Assembly: GCA_900764755.1 (NCBI GenBank)
Contig: CAAFPE010000088.1
Location: forward strand, 1 to 23,230
Source of the DNA: an uncultured Oscillospiraceae bacterium
GTDB lineage: Bacteria; Bacillota; Clostridia; Oscillospirales; Oscillospiraceae
Direction of reading: 5' to 3'
Length of the DNA: 23,230 bases
Of the stretch, positions 1 to 5,917 are shown one piece after another. Both the position numbers and the translations under genes were made by a program. Numbering within the stretch: position 1 is the first letter of the stretch; every line of letters starts with the position of its first letter. The notes under the pieces were generated by a model, which saw nothing but the letters and a program-made list of their open reading frames with translations, had not been told where the DNA came from and did not search any database.

Positions 1-94
1 AGATTATCTTCCCTCCCGCGGAAAAACCCCCATCCCCCCCCCCACCCCCCAGGGGGGGGGCCGCTGTCCCCCCCTCCCCCGTCTCTTGCATCGA
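1..94. repeat. Low-complexity C/G homopolymer tracts downstream of the radical SAM gene
   Basis: Runs of C (about positions 29-50), then a run of nine G (about 52-60), then more C runs (68-80) lie just past the stop codon of the minus-strand radical SAM gene. Read on the minus strand, a C run faces a G run across a short loop and is followed by TTTTT (about 22-26), so this may act as a crude terminator hairpin. The G runs could alternatively form a G-quadruplex. Homopolymers of this kind are also prone to length error in sequencing. Confidence 0.45.
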
Positions 95-952
95 TTACTG
101 AAATCTTCTGGTAAAGGCGCACCGCCTGCACAGGGCCTCCCGGGCCTCCCCCTGGGAGAAGCCCTGATAGATGGCCGCGGCCCGCAGGCCGGACAGGATC
201 TCCTCCAGAGACGTCTCATACAGGTTCCCCAGAGGGACGTCCCCCTCATGGTCCAGGCAGCAGGGCACCACCGTGCCGTCCCACAGCACGCCTACCTGAT
301 CCCGCAGGCCGTAGCAGAAGCGGCGGCCTGCCTCCTCCGGGGCGGACAGGTCGGGCCACTGGAATTTCTCCCCGAACTCCAAGTAGACGCCCGGGGCCAG
401 GGTGGTCCCCCGCCGGTCCGACCGCCAGACTCCGGGAAAGACCTCCCGGAGCCGGGAGAGGATCTGGCCGTTTTGGCGGTTTGCCCCCTCGGTCTCCGCT
501 CCATCCAGGTTCCACAGCCGCAGGGCGCACCGCTTCCCCGCCCCGGCTGCCGCCCGGGCGAAGGAGATACACCCATCCAGATAGCCCTCCAGGTCCTCCC
601 CTGCCCCGCCGTTGCCCTCAAAGGAGTGGACGGAGACGCTCACCTTCTCCACCGCCGGGCTGGCCAGCAGCAGCTTCTCCCGCTGACGAAGCAGAGTTCC
701 GTTTGTGGTGAGCATCACCCGGAAGTCCAGGGCGTCTGCCTCCTCCAGCAGGGCCTCCAGCTGGGGATGGAGCAGCGGCTCCCCCATCAGGTGGAGGTAC
801 AGGTATTCCGTGTGGGGCCGCAGGCGGGCCGCCAGGATGCGGAACCCCTCCGGGGACAGAAAGCCCGGCGCCCGCCGGGTGCCGGGACAGAAGTCACAGG
901 CCAGATTGCACACATTGGTGATCTCCAGATAGGCTTTTCTCAGCCGCCGCAC
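95..952 (-). CDS. Radical SAM / SPASM-like domain protein
   Basis: A 285-residue radical SAM enzyme of unknown substrate. The SAM-binding [4Fe-4S] motif CNLACDFC (CX3CX2C) is at residues 15-22, right after a first beta strand (YLEITNV). An MGEP motif, the equivalent of the family's GGEP, is near residue 56. The C-terminal third has SPASM-like cysteines (C213, C231, C232, C275, C278) around the typical WDGTVVPCC and LGNLYE stretches, suggesting an auxiliary cluster. The reading frame extends upstream to 1120, but the GTG at 952 is chosen because GGAGAGGGGGG precedes it and a consensus promoter ends upstream of it. It has its own promoter downstream of the sdaA terminator, so it is probably a single-gene transcript. 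No peptide-precursor gene is visible beside it, so a RiPP-maturation role is unsupported. Confidence 0.87.
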   Translation of the reverse strand: MRRLRKAYLEITNVCNLACDFCPGTRRAPGFLSPEGFRILAARLRPHTEYLYLHLMGEPLLHPQLEALLEEADALDFRVMLTTNGTLLRQREKLLLASPAVEKVSVSVHSFEGNGGAGEDLEGYLDGCISFARAAAGAGKRCALRLWNLDGAETEGANRQNGQILSRLREVFPGVWRSDRRGTTLAPGVYLEFGEKFQWPDLSAPEEAGRRFCYGLRDQVGVLWDGTVVPCCLDHEGDVPLGNLYETSLEEILSGLRAAAIYQGFSQGEAREALCRRCAFTRRFQ

Positions 953-1001
953 AGCACGCCCCCCTCTCCAGCCGTTTTGCCCTTTTTCTTGATCGCCACT
1001 T

Positions 1002-1030
1002 ATTATACGGTAGGCGGAGTACCCTGTCAA
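1002..1030 (-). promoter_or_regulatory. Perfect-consensus sigma-A promoter for the radical SAM gene
   Basis: On the minus strand, TTGACA (1030-1025) and TATAAT (1007-1002) are separated by exactly 17 bases. All twelve hexamer positions match the vegetative consensus. Predicted transcription start is near 995, giving a leader of about 43 nt before the GTG start at 952. A 12-bp inverted repeat ends two bases upstream of the -35 element. Confidence 0.85.
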
Positions 1031-1032
1031 TG

Positions 1033-1074
1033 GCCGCTCCGGAGGTGTCCAACAGAGCGAGACTCCGGAGCGGC
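1033..1074. repeat. 12-bp perfect inverted repeat abutting the radical SAM promoter
   Basis: GCCGCTCCGGAG (1033-1044) and its exact reverse complement CTCCGGAGCGGC (1063-1074) flank an 18-base spacer. The repeat sits between the sdaA terminator and the -35 element of the downstream gene. It has no T-tract on either strand, so it is not a standard terminator. It could be an operator or an RNA hairpin at the 3' end of read-through serine-operon transcripts. Confidence 0.7.
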
Positions 1075-1110
1075 ATAAAAGAACGCGCCGTTCCCCAGAA
1101 CAGCGCGTTC
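1075..1110 (-). terminator. Rho-independent terminator of the serine operon
   Basis: On the minus strand, GAACGCGC (1110-1103) pairs with GCGCGTTC (1088-1081). An inner GTTC/GAAC pairing continues the stem around a 4-base loop, with a single mismatch. TTTTAT (1080-1075) follows directly. It begins seven bases past the sdaAA stop codon. Confidence 0.85.
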
Positions 1111-1116
1111 CAGATC

Positions 1117-2013
1117 TCACACGGCTCCGGCTTCCCCGTTGGGGCCGAACACCTTCCGCTTCAACTCAATACCGGTGGGCGTCATAGCAAGTCCACCCTG
1201 GGCCGTCTCCTTTAAGGCACAGGGCATGGAGTCGCCCACCGCCCGCATGGCCTGGATGCACTCGTCCGCAGGGATCTTGCTCTCGATCCCTGCCAGGGCC
1301 ATCTCCGCCGCGGTGAAGGCGATGGCGATGCCGGAGACGTTGCGCTTGATGCAGGGGATCTCCACCAGGCCGGCCACCGGGTCGCACACCAGCCCCAGCT
1401 GGTTCTTGATGGCCATGGCACAGGCGTGGGCAGACTGGGCCGGCGTTCCGCCGCACAACTCCACCAGCGCCGCCGCGGCCATGGCGGAGGCGGCGCCGCA
1501 CTCCGCCTGACAGCCTCCCTGGGCCCCGGCAATGGACGCCTGCTGAGCGATCACCATGCCGATGGCCCCGGCAGTGAACAGGGCCATGACCGCAGCCCGC
1601 TCGTCACACAGGCCCTCCTCCAGCATGGAGACGATGGTTCCCGGCAGGATGCCGCAGGACCCCGCCGTTGGGGCGGCCACCACCTTGCCCATGGCGGCGT
1701 TGTACTCTGAAACCGCGATGGCCCGGGCCATCGCCCGGTTGAGAAATGTCCCGGTGATCCCGCCCCGCTCCGCATAGCGGGCCATCTTGGCCGCGTCTCC
1801 ACCAGTGAGGCCGGAGGTGGACCGCAGCTCCGGATCCATCCCCGCCTGGACCGCGTCGCGCATCACGACCAGGCTGTCCGCCATGCGCCGATACAAAACG
1901 TCGGCCGGCTGCTCCATCTGCTCCGACTGATCGGCCAGGGCGGTCTGGGAGATAGTGGTCCCAGCCTGCTCCGCCGCCTGGCAGAGCTCCGCGATCGAAG
2001 AATATTCCAGCAT
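1117..2013 (-). CDS. sdaAA: L-serine dehydratase, iron-sulfur-dependent, alpha subunit
   Basis: Catalytic subunit of the two-subunit [4Fe-4S] L-serine ammonia-lyase, converting L-serine to pyruvate and ammonium in the cytoplasm. The 298 residues match the usual alpha-subunit length. Visible family motifs are STSGLTGGDA (65-74), PTAGSCGILPG (115-125), GGCQAECGAAS (166-176) and CDPVAGLVEIPC (210-221). Cysteines 168/172, 210 and 221 are the likely cluster-related residues, though exact assignment is by family knowledge. The ATG at 2013 has a GAGGAGG site that overlaps the end of sdaAB, indicating translational coupling. Last gene of the operon, followed by a terminator. Confidence 0.95.
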   Translation of the reverse strand: MLEYSSIAELCQAAEQAGTTISQTALADQSEQMEQPADVLYRRMADSLVVMRDAVQAGMDPELRSTSGLTGGDAAKMARYAERGGITGTFLNRAMARAIAVSEYNAAMGKVVAAPTAGSCGILPGTIVSMLEEGLCDERAAVMALFTAGAIGMVIAQQASIAGAQGGCQAECGAASAMAAAALVELCGGTPAQSAHACAMAIKNQLGLVCDPVAGLVEIPCIKRNVSGIAIAFTAAEMALAGIESKIPADECIQAMRAVGDSMPCALKETAQGGLAMTPTGIELKRKVFGPNGEAGAV

Positions 2014-2026
2014 CGTTCCACCCTCC

Positions 2027-2686
2027 TCAAATCGCCCGGATCAACACCACGTTGATGATGTTGGGCAGGATCCTTAAACTGTTGATCAGCGCGTCGGACA
2101 CATCGCCGTCCACCTCAATGGTCATAACAGCCTCGCCTCCCTTTTTTGGGCGTGAGAGACGGAAATTCCCGATGTTTACCTCGGAATAGGCCATGAAGTT
2201 GGTCACCGCAGCAATGGTGCCCGGCTTGTCATAGTGGAGCACCAGCAGGGTGTTGTACTGCCCCGTGAAGGAGACCGCCATCCCGTTGATCTCCGTGATC
2301 AGGATATTGCCTCCCCCAATAGAGGCCCCCTGGATCACGGTGGTGCCCCCCTGGGCGCCGGTCACGGCGATCCGTGCGGTGTTGGGGTGGGCGCCCGGGA
2401 TCTCAGTCTCATGGAAGGCGAACTCCATGCCGCTCTCCTTCGCCAGCTGGAGGGAGTGGCGGATCCGCTCGTCATCCGAGTCCATCCCCATCACGCCGGC
2501 AATGAGGGCCTTGTCCGTTCCGTGGCCCCGGTAGGTCTGGGCAAAGGAGCCGGACAGAGCGATGTCCGCCTTTACCACCTTGTCCCCCAGTATCTTCCAC
2601 GCCACCCGGCCCAGGCGGACCGCGCCGGCGGTGTGGGAGCTGGAGGGGCCGATCATCACCGGCCCAATGATGTCAAATACGTTCAT
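2027..2686 (-). CDS. sdaAB: L-serine dehydratase, iron-sulfur-dependent, beta subunit
   Basis: Beta subunit that pairs with SdaAA to form L-serine ammonia-lyase. The N-terminus MNVFDIIGPVMIGPSSSHTAG carries the SSSHTAG family signature at residues 15-21. The C-terminal region (about 147-219, beginning LLVLHYDKPGTIAAVTNF) is an ACT domain, a fold that usually binds amino acids for regulation. At 219 residues it is of normal length. GGAGG lies 5 bases before the ATG. Thirteen bases separate it from sdaAA and 26 from the upstream transporter, so all three are one operon. Confidence 0.95.
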   Translation of the reverse strand: MNVFDIIGPVMIGPSSSHTAGAVRLGRVAWKILGDKVVKADIALSGSFAQTYRGHGTDKALIAGVMGMDSDDERIRHSLQLAKESGMEFAFHETEIPGAHPNTARIAVTGAQGGTTVIQGASIGGGNILITEINGMAVSFTGQYNTLLVLHYDKPGTIAAVTNFMAYSEVNIGNFRLSRPKKGGEAVMTIEVDGDVSDALINSLRILPNIINVVLIRAI

Positions 2687-2712
2687 AGAAGCCTCCTCAG
2701 GGCAGGTCGGAA

Positions 2713-3915
2713 TTATGCCTTGAACAGCTTGCGGTTGATGGTGTCCACAATGATTCCGATGGCGTTGTCACCGGAGACGTTGCAGGCGGTGCCGAAGGAG
2801 TCCTGGGTGATATACAGGGCCACCATGATGGCGCAGATGGGGCCGTTTACATCGCCGGCCTCAGGACCAAACACCATGTACAGGAAGGGCAGAGCGGTCA
2901 TAATGGAGCCGCCCGGCGCGCCGGGAGAGGCCACCATGGCAATGCCCAGGGTGGCGATGAAGGGGACCACTGTGGCCAGGCTGATGGGCAGATCATTCAT
3001 CAGGCACACCGCGGTGGCGCAGGAGATGATGGTGATCATGGAGCCGGCCATGTGGATGTTGGCACACAGGGGCACTACAAAGTTGCGGATCTCCTGGGAG
3101 ATGCCGTCCGCTTCGGCGCACTGGAGGTTTACCGGGATGGTGGCAGCGGAGGACTGGGTACCCAGAGCAGTGGTATAGCCGGGGATCTGGTTTTTCAGCA
3201 GGACAAATGGATTTTTGTGGCTGATGCCGCCGGCCACCACAAAGGCAAACACCAGATACAGCAGATGCATGGCGATGACCACCAGGAACACCTTCCATAG
3301 GATGCCCAGAATCACAAAAGTCTTACCGGAGCGGGTCATGTCCACAAAGGTGCCGCAGATGTACAGGGGCAGCAGGGGGACGATCGCCACATGGAGCACC
3401 TTGTCAATGATGGCGGAGAAGTCCTTGATGGCGTTATACAGGGTATCGCCGATCTCCTTCCCCTTCATGGCGGACAGGCACAGACCCAGAATGAAGGCCA
3501 GCAGCACAGCAGCCAGAGTATCCAGAATGGGGGTCACAGAGATGCTGAACAGGGATGCCACGGAGTTGCCTGCGGTGGCGGCGATCTGCTCCAGGGCGGT
3601 GGCGTCCATGAAGTGGGGGAACAGGGTGATGGCCACCAGGAACGCACAGGAGCCGGCGATCAGGGTGGAGCCGTAGGACAGCCCCGCCGTGATGGCCAGC
3701 AGCTTACCGGCCCCCTGGGACAGATCCGCGATCCCCATGGTGACGTATGCCAGGATCATCATGGGGATGACAAATTTCAGGAACGTGCTGAACAGACCGG
3801 AGGCGGTCACCACGATCCGGCAGACGATCTCTGGGCAGAAGGACCCAATCAGGATGCCCAGTATGATGCCAATGATCAGTTTGGGCACAAGGCCCAGTTT
3901 TTTCTTTTTTTCCAT
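2713..3915 (-). CDS. Dicarboxylate/amino acid:cation (DAACS) symporter, probable serine/threonine uptake
   Basis: A 400-residue inner-membrane Na+-coupled symporter of the glutamate-transporter fold. The HP1 hairpin reads GTQSSAATIPV (252-262). The TM7 signature is ANIHMAGS (285-292) where acidic-substrate members have NMDGT. HP2 is SPGAPGG (330-336), and TM8 carries DSFGTACNVSGD (372-383). Loss of the Asp in the TM7 motif fits neutral amino-acid carriers such as SstT rather than aspartate/glutamate carriers. Its place at the head of an operon with both serine dehydratase subunits makes serine (or serine/threonine) the likely substrate; this is inference. The frame is open to 3999, but the ATG at 3915 is preferred: it has GAGGAAG before it and starts the charged MEKKKK segment typical of this family. 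Confidence 0.9.
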   Translation of the reverse strand: MEKKKKLGLVPKLIIGIILGILIGSFCPEIVCRIVVTASGLFSTFLKFVIPMMILAYVTMGIADLSQGAGKLLAITAGLSYGSTLIAGSCAFLVAITLFPHFMDATALEQIAATAGNSVASLFSISVTPILDTLAAVLLAFILGLCLSAMKGKEIGDTLYNAIKDFSAIIDKVLHVAIVPLLPLYICGTFVDMTRSGKTFVILGILWKVFLVVIAMHLLYLVFAFVVAGGISHKNPFVLLKNQIPGYTTALGTQSSAATIPVNLQCAEADGISQEIRNFVVPLCANIHMAGSMITIISCATAVCLMNDLPISLATVVPFIATLGIAMVASPGAPGGSIMTALPFLYMVFGPEAGDVNGPICAIMVALYITQDSFGTACNVSGDNAIGIIVDTINRKLFKA

Positions 3916-3970
3916 GCTGCTTACTTCCTCTCGTTTTAAATCGCCAGTTCCTTCCTGTGAAGGTTCTGCA

Positions 3971-3999
3971 AGCATAGCACGAAACCGGAACGATTCCAA
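3971..3999 (-). promoter_or_regulatory. Probable promoter of the serine operon
   Basis: On the minus strand, TTGGAA (3999-3994) and TATGCT (3976-3971) lie 17 bases apart, with a TGC extended -10 element. Predicted start is near 3964, leaving a leader of about 48 nt before the ATG at 3915. Each hexamer matches 4 of 6 consensus bases. Confidence 0.5.
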
Positions 4000-4139
4000 G
4001 TAAATTCCGAAAAAAATGATTTTCAGCCCAAAGTTTCTGCATTTTTAACAGTTTCTTTACAGAGATTTTGTTCATAAAAACTTCAAATTTTATGGGGTGA
4101 TTCAAAAATGTACAGTTAAGAACAACATTTCAGTATCAC
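4000..4139. other. AT-rich intergenic segment upstream of the serine operon
   Basis: About 140 bases of markedly AT-rich sequence, in contrast to the GC-rich genes on both sides. It contains no plausible gene. It lies upstream of the predicted serine-operon promoter and may contain UP-element or regulator-binding sequence. No specific operator is recognisable. Confidence 0.4.
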
Positions 4140-4162
4140 TATGTCCTTTACACAAGGACATA
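4140..4162. repeat. 9-bp perfect inverted repeat after the amidase gene
   Basis: TATGTCCTT (4140-4148) and AAGGACATA (4154-4162) flank a 5-base loop. It starts seven bases beyond the stop codon of the minus-strand amidase gene. There is no T-tract on either side, so termination would be weak. A regulator-binding palindrome upstream of the serine operon is an alternative reading. Confidence 0.6.
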
Positions 4163-4169
4163 TATGGGT

Positions 4170-4670
4170 TCAAGGGCGCACGCCCAGAATGTGGATCCCC
4201 CGGAGCTCTCGGAAGGAATAGGTGCTCAGGGGACGGAAATCTGCGTCCTGGCTGTGGGCCGCCACCAGGATCCGGTCCAGGGTGGGCGGACTGCCCGCCT
4301 CTACCACCACAGGGGTGTGGCCGAACTCCGGTGCGTCGAACCGGAGCTGTACAAAGTCCCCCGGCAGCAGCAATTCCGGCGTGACTGGGACCCCAACCGG
4401 CCCACGGGTGGGCGCGCTCCGGGTCAGAAAGCGGTAGAACCAGGGCACGCCGGTCCAGGCTGGGGCCTTACGGTTCCCATCCAGATAGTACCAGCCCAGG
4501 TCCGGCGTAAAGTCCATCACCCCTGCCCCAGCGTACAGACATTGGGAGGCAAAGCTGGTACAGTCTCCCCCTATCCGCTCGTAGTCGTAGTACCGTGGAT
4601 TCCGGCCATAGGCCCAGCGGTGGGCATAGGCCACCGCCGCCAACCGGTCATATCGCAGCAGCTGTTCCAC
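4170..4670 (-). CDS. Putative amidase-domain protein (Amidase_6-like, NlpC/P60-type fold)
   Basis: A 166-residue protein resembling the Amidase_6 domain, a papain-like fold often found in cell-wall or spore-related hydrolases. The block GGDCTSFASQCLYAGAG (34-50) supplies the putative nucleophile Cys37. PGDFVQL (103-109), FGHTPVVV (117-123 region, His118) and AHSQDADF (His139) follow in the family order. No signal peptide or membrane segment is seen, so the protein is either cytoplasmic (forespore or mother cell) or leaves by another route. GTG at 4670 is used as start because AGGAGAGGAGGGG precedes it at suitable spacing; an overlapping ATG two bases upstream is out of frame. It follows the aldolase terminator closely, so its own promoter is unclear and expression might depend on read-through. 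Confidence 0.8.
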   Translation of the reverse strand: MEQLLRYDRLAAVAYAHRWAYGRNPRYYDYERIGGDCTSFASQCLYAGAGVMDFTPDLGWYYLDGNRKAPAWTGVPWFYRFLTRSAPTRGPVGVPVTPELLLPGDFVQLRFDAPEFGHTPVVVEAGSPPTLDRILVAAHSQDADFRPLSTYSFRELRGIHILGVRP

Positions 4671-4729
4671 ATCCGCTCCCCTCCTCTCCTCTGTTCTATG
4701 CCCGGAGGGACGCGGGCGTGCCTGGCAAA

Positions 4730-4763
4730 AGACAAAAACAGGAGCGCCGGAGCGCTCCTGTTT
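4730..4763 (-). terminator. Rho-independent terminator of the aldolase gene
   Basis: A 12-bp perfect stem, AAACAGGAGCGC (4736-4747) with GCGCTCCTGTTT (4752-4763), closes a 4-base loop. On the minus strand it is followed by a T-rich run (TTTTTGTC, about 4738-4731). It lies about 40 bases past the aldolase stop codon. Confidence 0.88.
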
Positions 4764-4803
4764 GGATGCATTGGGTATTTGGATCGTATGCCGCGGGACC
4801 GGA

Positions 4804-5772
4804 TCAGGCCTTTCCGGCGCAGCCCAGGACGTGGATCAGCTTGTGGCGGACCAACTCCTTGATGTTGGCGCGGGCGGGCTTCAGGTACTCACGGGGATCG
4901 AACTTGTCGGGATGCTCCTCAAAGAACTGGCGGATGGTGCCGGTCATGGTCAGGCGCAGATCGGAGTCGATGTTGATCTTACACACGGACAGCTCGGCGG
5001 CGTGGCGCAGCTCCTCCTCGGGGATGCCGATGGCATCGGGCATCTTTCCACCGTGCTCGTTGATCATCTTCACATACTCCTGGGGCACGCTGGAGGAGCC
5101 GTGGAGCACGATGGGGAAGCCGGGAAGGCGCTTGGAGACCTCCTCCAGCACATCGAAGCGCAGGGGAGGCGGCACCAGGATGCCCTTCTCATTGCGGGTG
5201 CACTGGGCGGGGGTGAACTTGTAGGCGCCGTGGCTGGTGCCGATGGCGATGGCCAGGGAGTCGCAGCCGGTCTTGGTCACGAACTCCTCCACCTCCTCGG
5301 GACGGGTGTAGGAGGAATCCTCGGCGGAGACCTTCACGTCGTCCTCCACGCCGGCCAGGGTGCCCAGCTCCGCCTCGACCACCACACCGTGGTCGTGGGC
5401 GTATTCGACGACCTTCTTGGTGATGGCAATATTCTCCTCGAAGGGCTTGGAACTGGCGTCGATCATGACAGAGGTGAAGCCGCCGTCGATGCAGGCCTTA
5501 CAGGTCTCAAAATCGGGGCCGTGGTCCAGATGCAGCGCGATGGGGATGTCGGGGCACTCGATCACAGCAGCCTCCACCAACTTCACCAGATAGGTGTGGT
5601 TGGCATAGGCCCGGGCGCCCTTGGACACCTGCAGGATCAGGGGAGCCTTCTCCTCCTGAGCGGCCTCAGTGATGCCCTGAACGATCTCCATGTTGTTGAC
5701 GTTGAAGGCGCCGATGGCATAACCGCCGTCATAGGCCTTCTTAAACATTTCAGTCGTAGTAACCAATGGCAT
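4804..5772 (-). CDS. fba: Class II fructose-1,6-bisphosphate aldolase
   Basis: Zinc-dependent aldolase that reversibly splits fructose 1,6-bisphosphate into dihydroxyacetone phosphate and glyceraldehyde 3-phosphate. The 322-residue TIM-barrel protein has all class II landmarks: HLDHG (81-85; catalytic Asp83 and zinc ligand His84), VEAELG (132-137, Glu135), GTSHGAYK (178-185, His181), VLHGSSSVP (222-230, His224) and the phosphate-binding NIDSD (267-271). Two in-frame ATGs lie close together. AAGGAG sits directly against the first (5781) and 9 bases before the second (5772), so the second is chosen. It is divergent to the phosphofructokinase gene, sharing a 145-base promoter region, and is followed by a strong terminator. 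Confidence 0.96.
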   Translation of the reverse strand: MPLVTTTEMFKKAYDGGYAIGAFNVNNMEIVQGITEAAQEEKAPLILQVSKGARAYANHTYLVKLVEAAVIECPDIPIALHLDHGPDFETCKACIDGGFTSVMIDASSKPFEENIAITKKVVEYAHDHGVVVEAELGTLAGVEDDVKVSAEDSSYTRPEEVEEFVTKTGCDSLAIAIGTSHGAYKFTPAQCTRNEKGILVPPPLRFDVLEEVSKRLPGFPIVLHGSSSVPQEYVKMINEHGGKMPDAIGIPEEELRHAAELSVCKINIDSDLRLTMTGTIRQFFEEHPDKFDPREYLKPARANIKELVRHKLIHVLGCAGKA

Positions 5773-5807
5773 ATTGACCATCTCCTTGAAAGATTTTTAC
5801 GATTCAT

Positions 5808-5836
5808 ATTGTACCATTACCGATTGAAAAATACAA
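5808..5836 (-). promoter_or_regulatory. Promoter of fba (extended -10)
   Basis: On the minus strand, an extended -10 TGGTACAAT has its hexamer TACAAT at 5813-5808. A weak -35, TTGTAT (5836-5831), lies 17 bases upstream. Predicted start is near 5801, giving a short leader of about 30 nt. The promoter interpenetrates that of the divergent phosphofructokinase gene. Confidence 0.6.
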
Positions 5837-5852
5837 GGGTATGTGCTACAAT
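5824..5852 (+). promoter_or_regulatory. Promoter of the phosphofructokinase gene (extended -10)
   Basis: TTGAAA (5824-5829) and TACAAT (5847-5852) are separated by 17 bases, with TGC directly before the -10 hexamer. Predicted start is near 5859, leaving a leader of about 59 nt. Its -35 lies inside the spacer of the fba promoter, and the fba -35 lies inside its own spacer. Confidence 0.72.
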
Positions 5853-5917
5853 TTAGAATAGAATTTTGGACTAAACTTATTTTGAATCCAAATTTAACAC
5901 TTTAGGAGGAAGCAAAC

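Noticed and set aside
95..1120. RiPP biosynthetic locus around the radical SAM gene
   Set aside because: No precursor-like small gene, peptidase or exporter of that type is visible in the adjacent sequence; only the left window edge remains unknown.
95..1120. Longer form of the radical SAM protein starting at 1120
   Set aside because: It would be translated across the sdaA terminator and the gene's own consensus promoter, and the extra residues show no conserved character.
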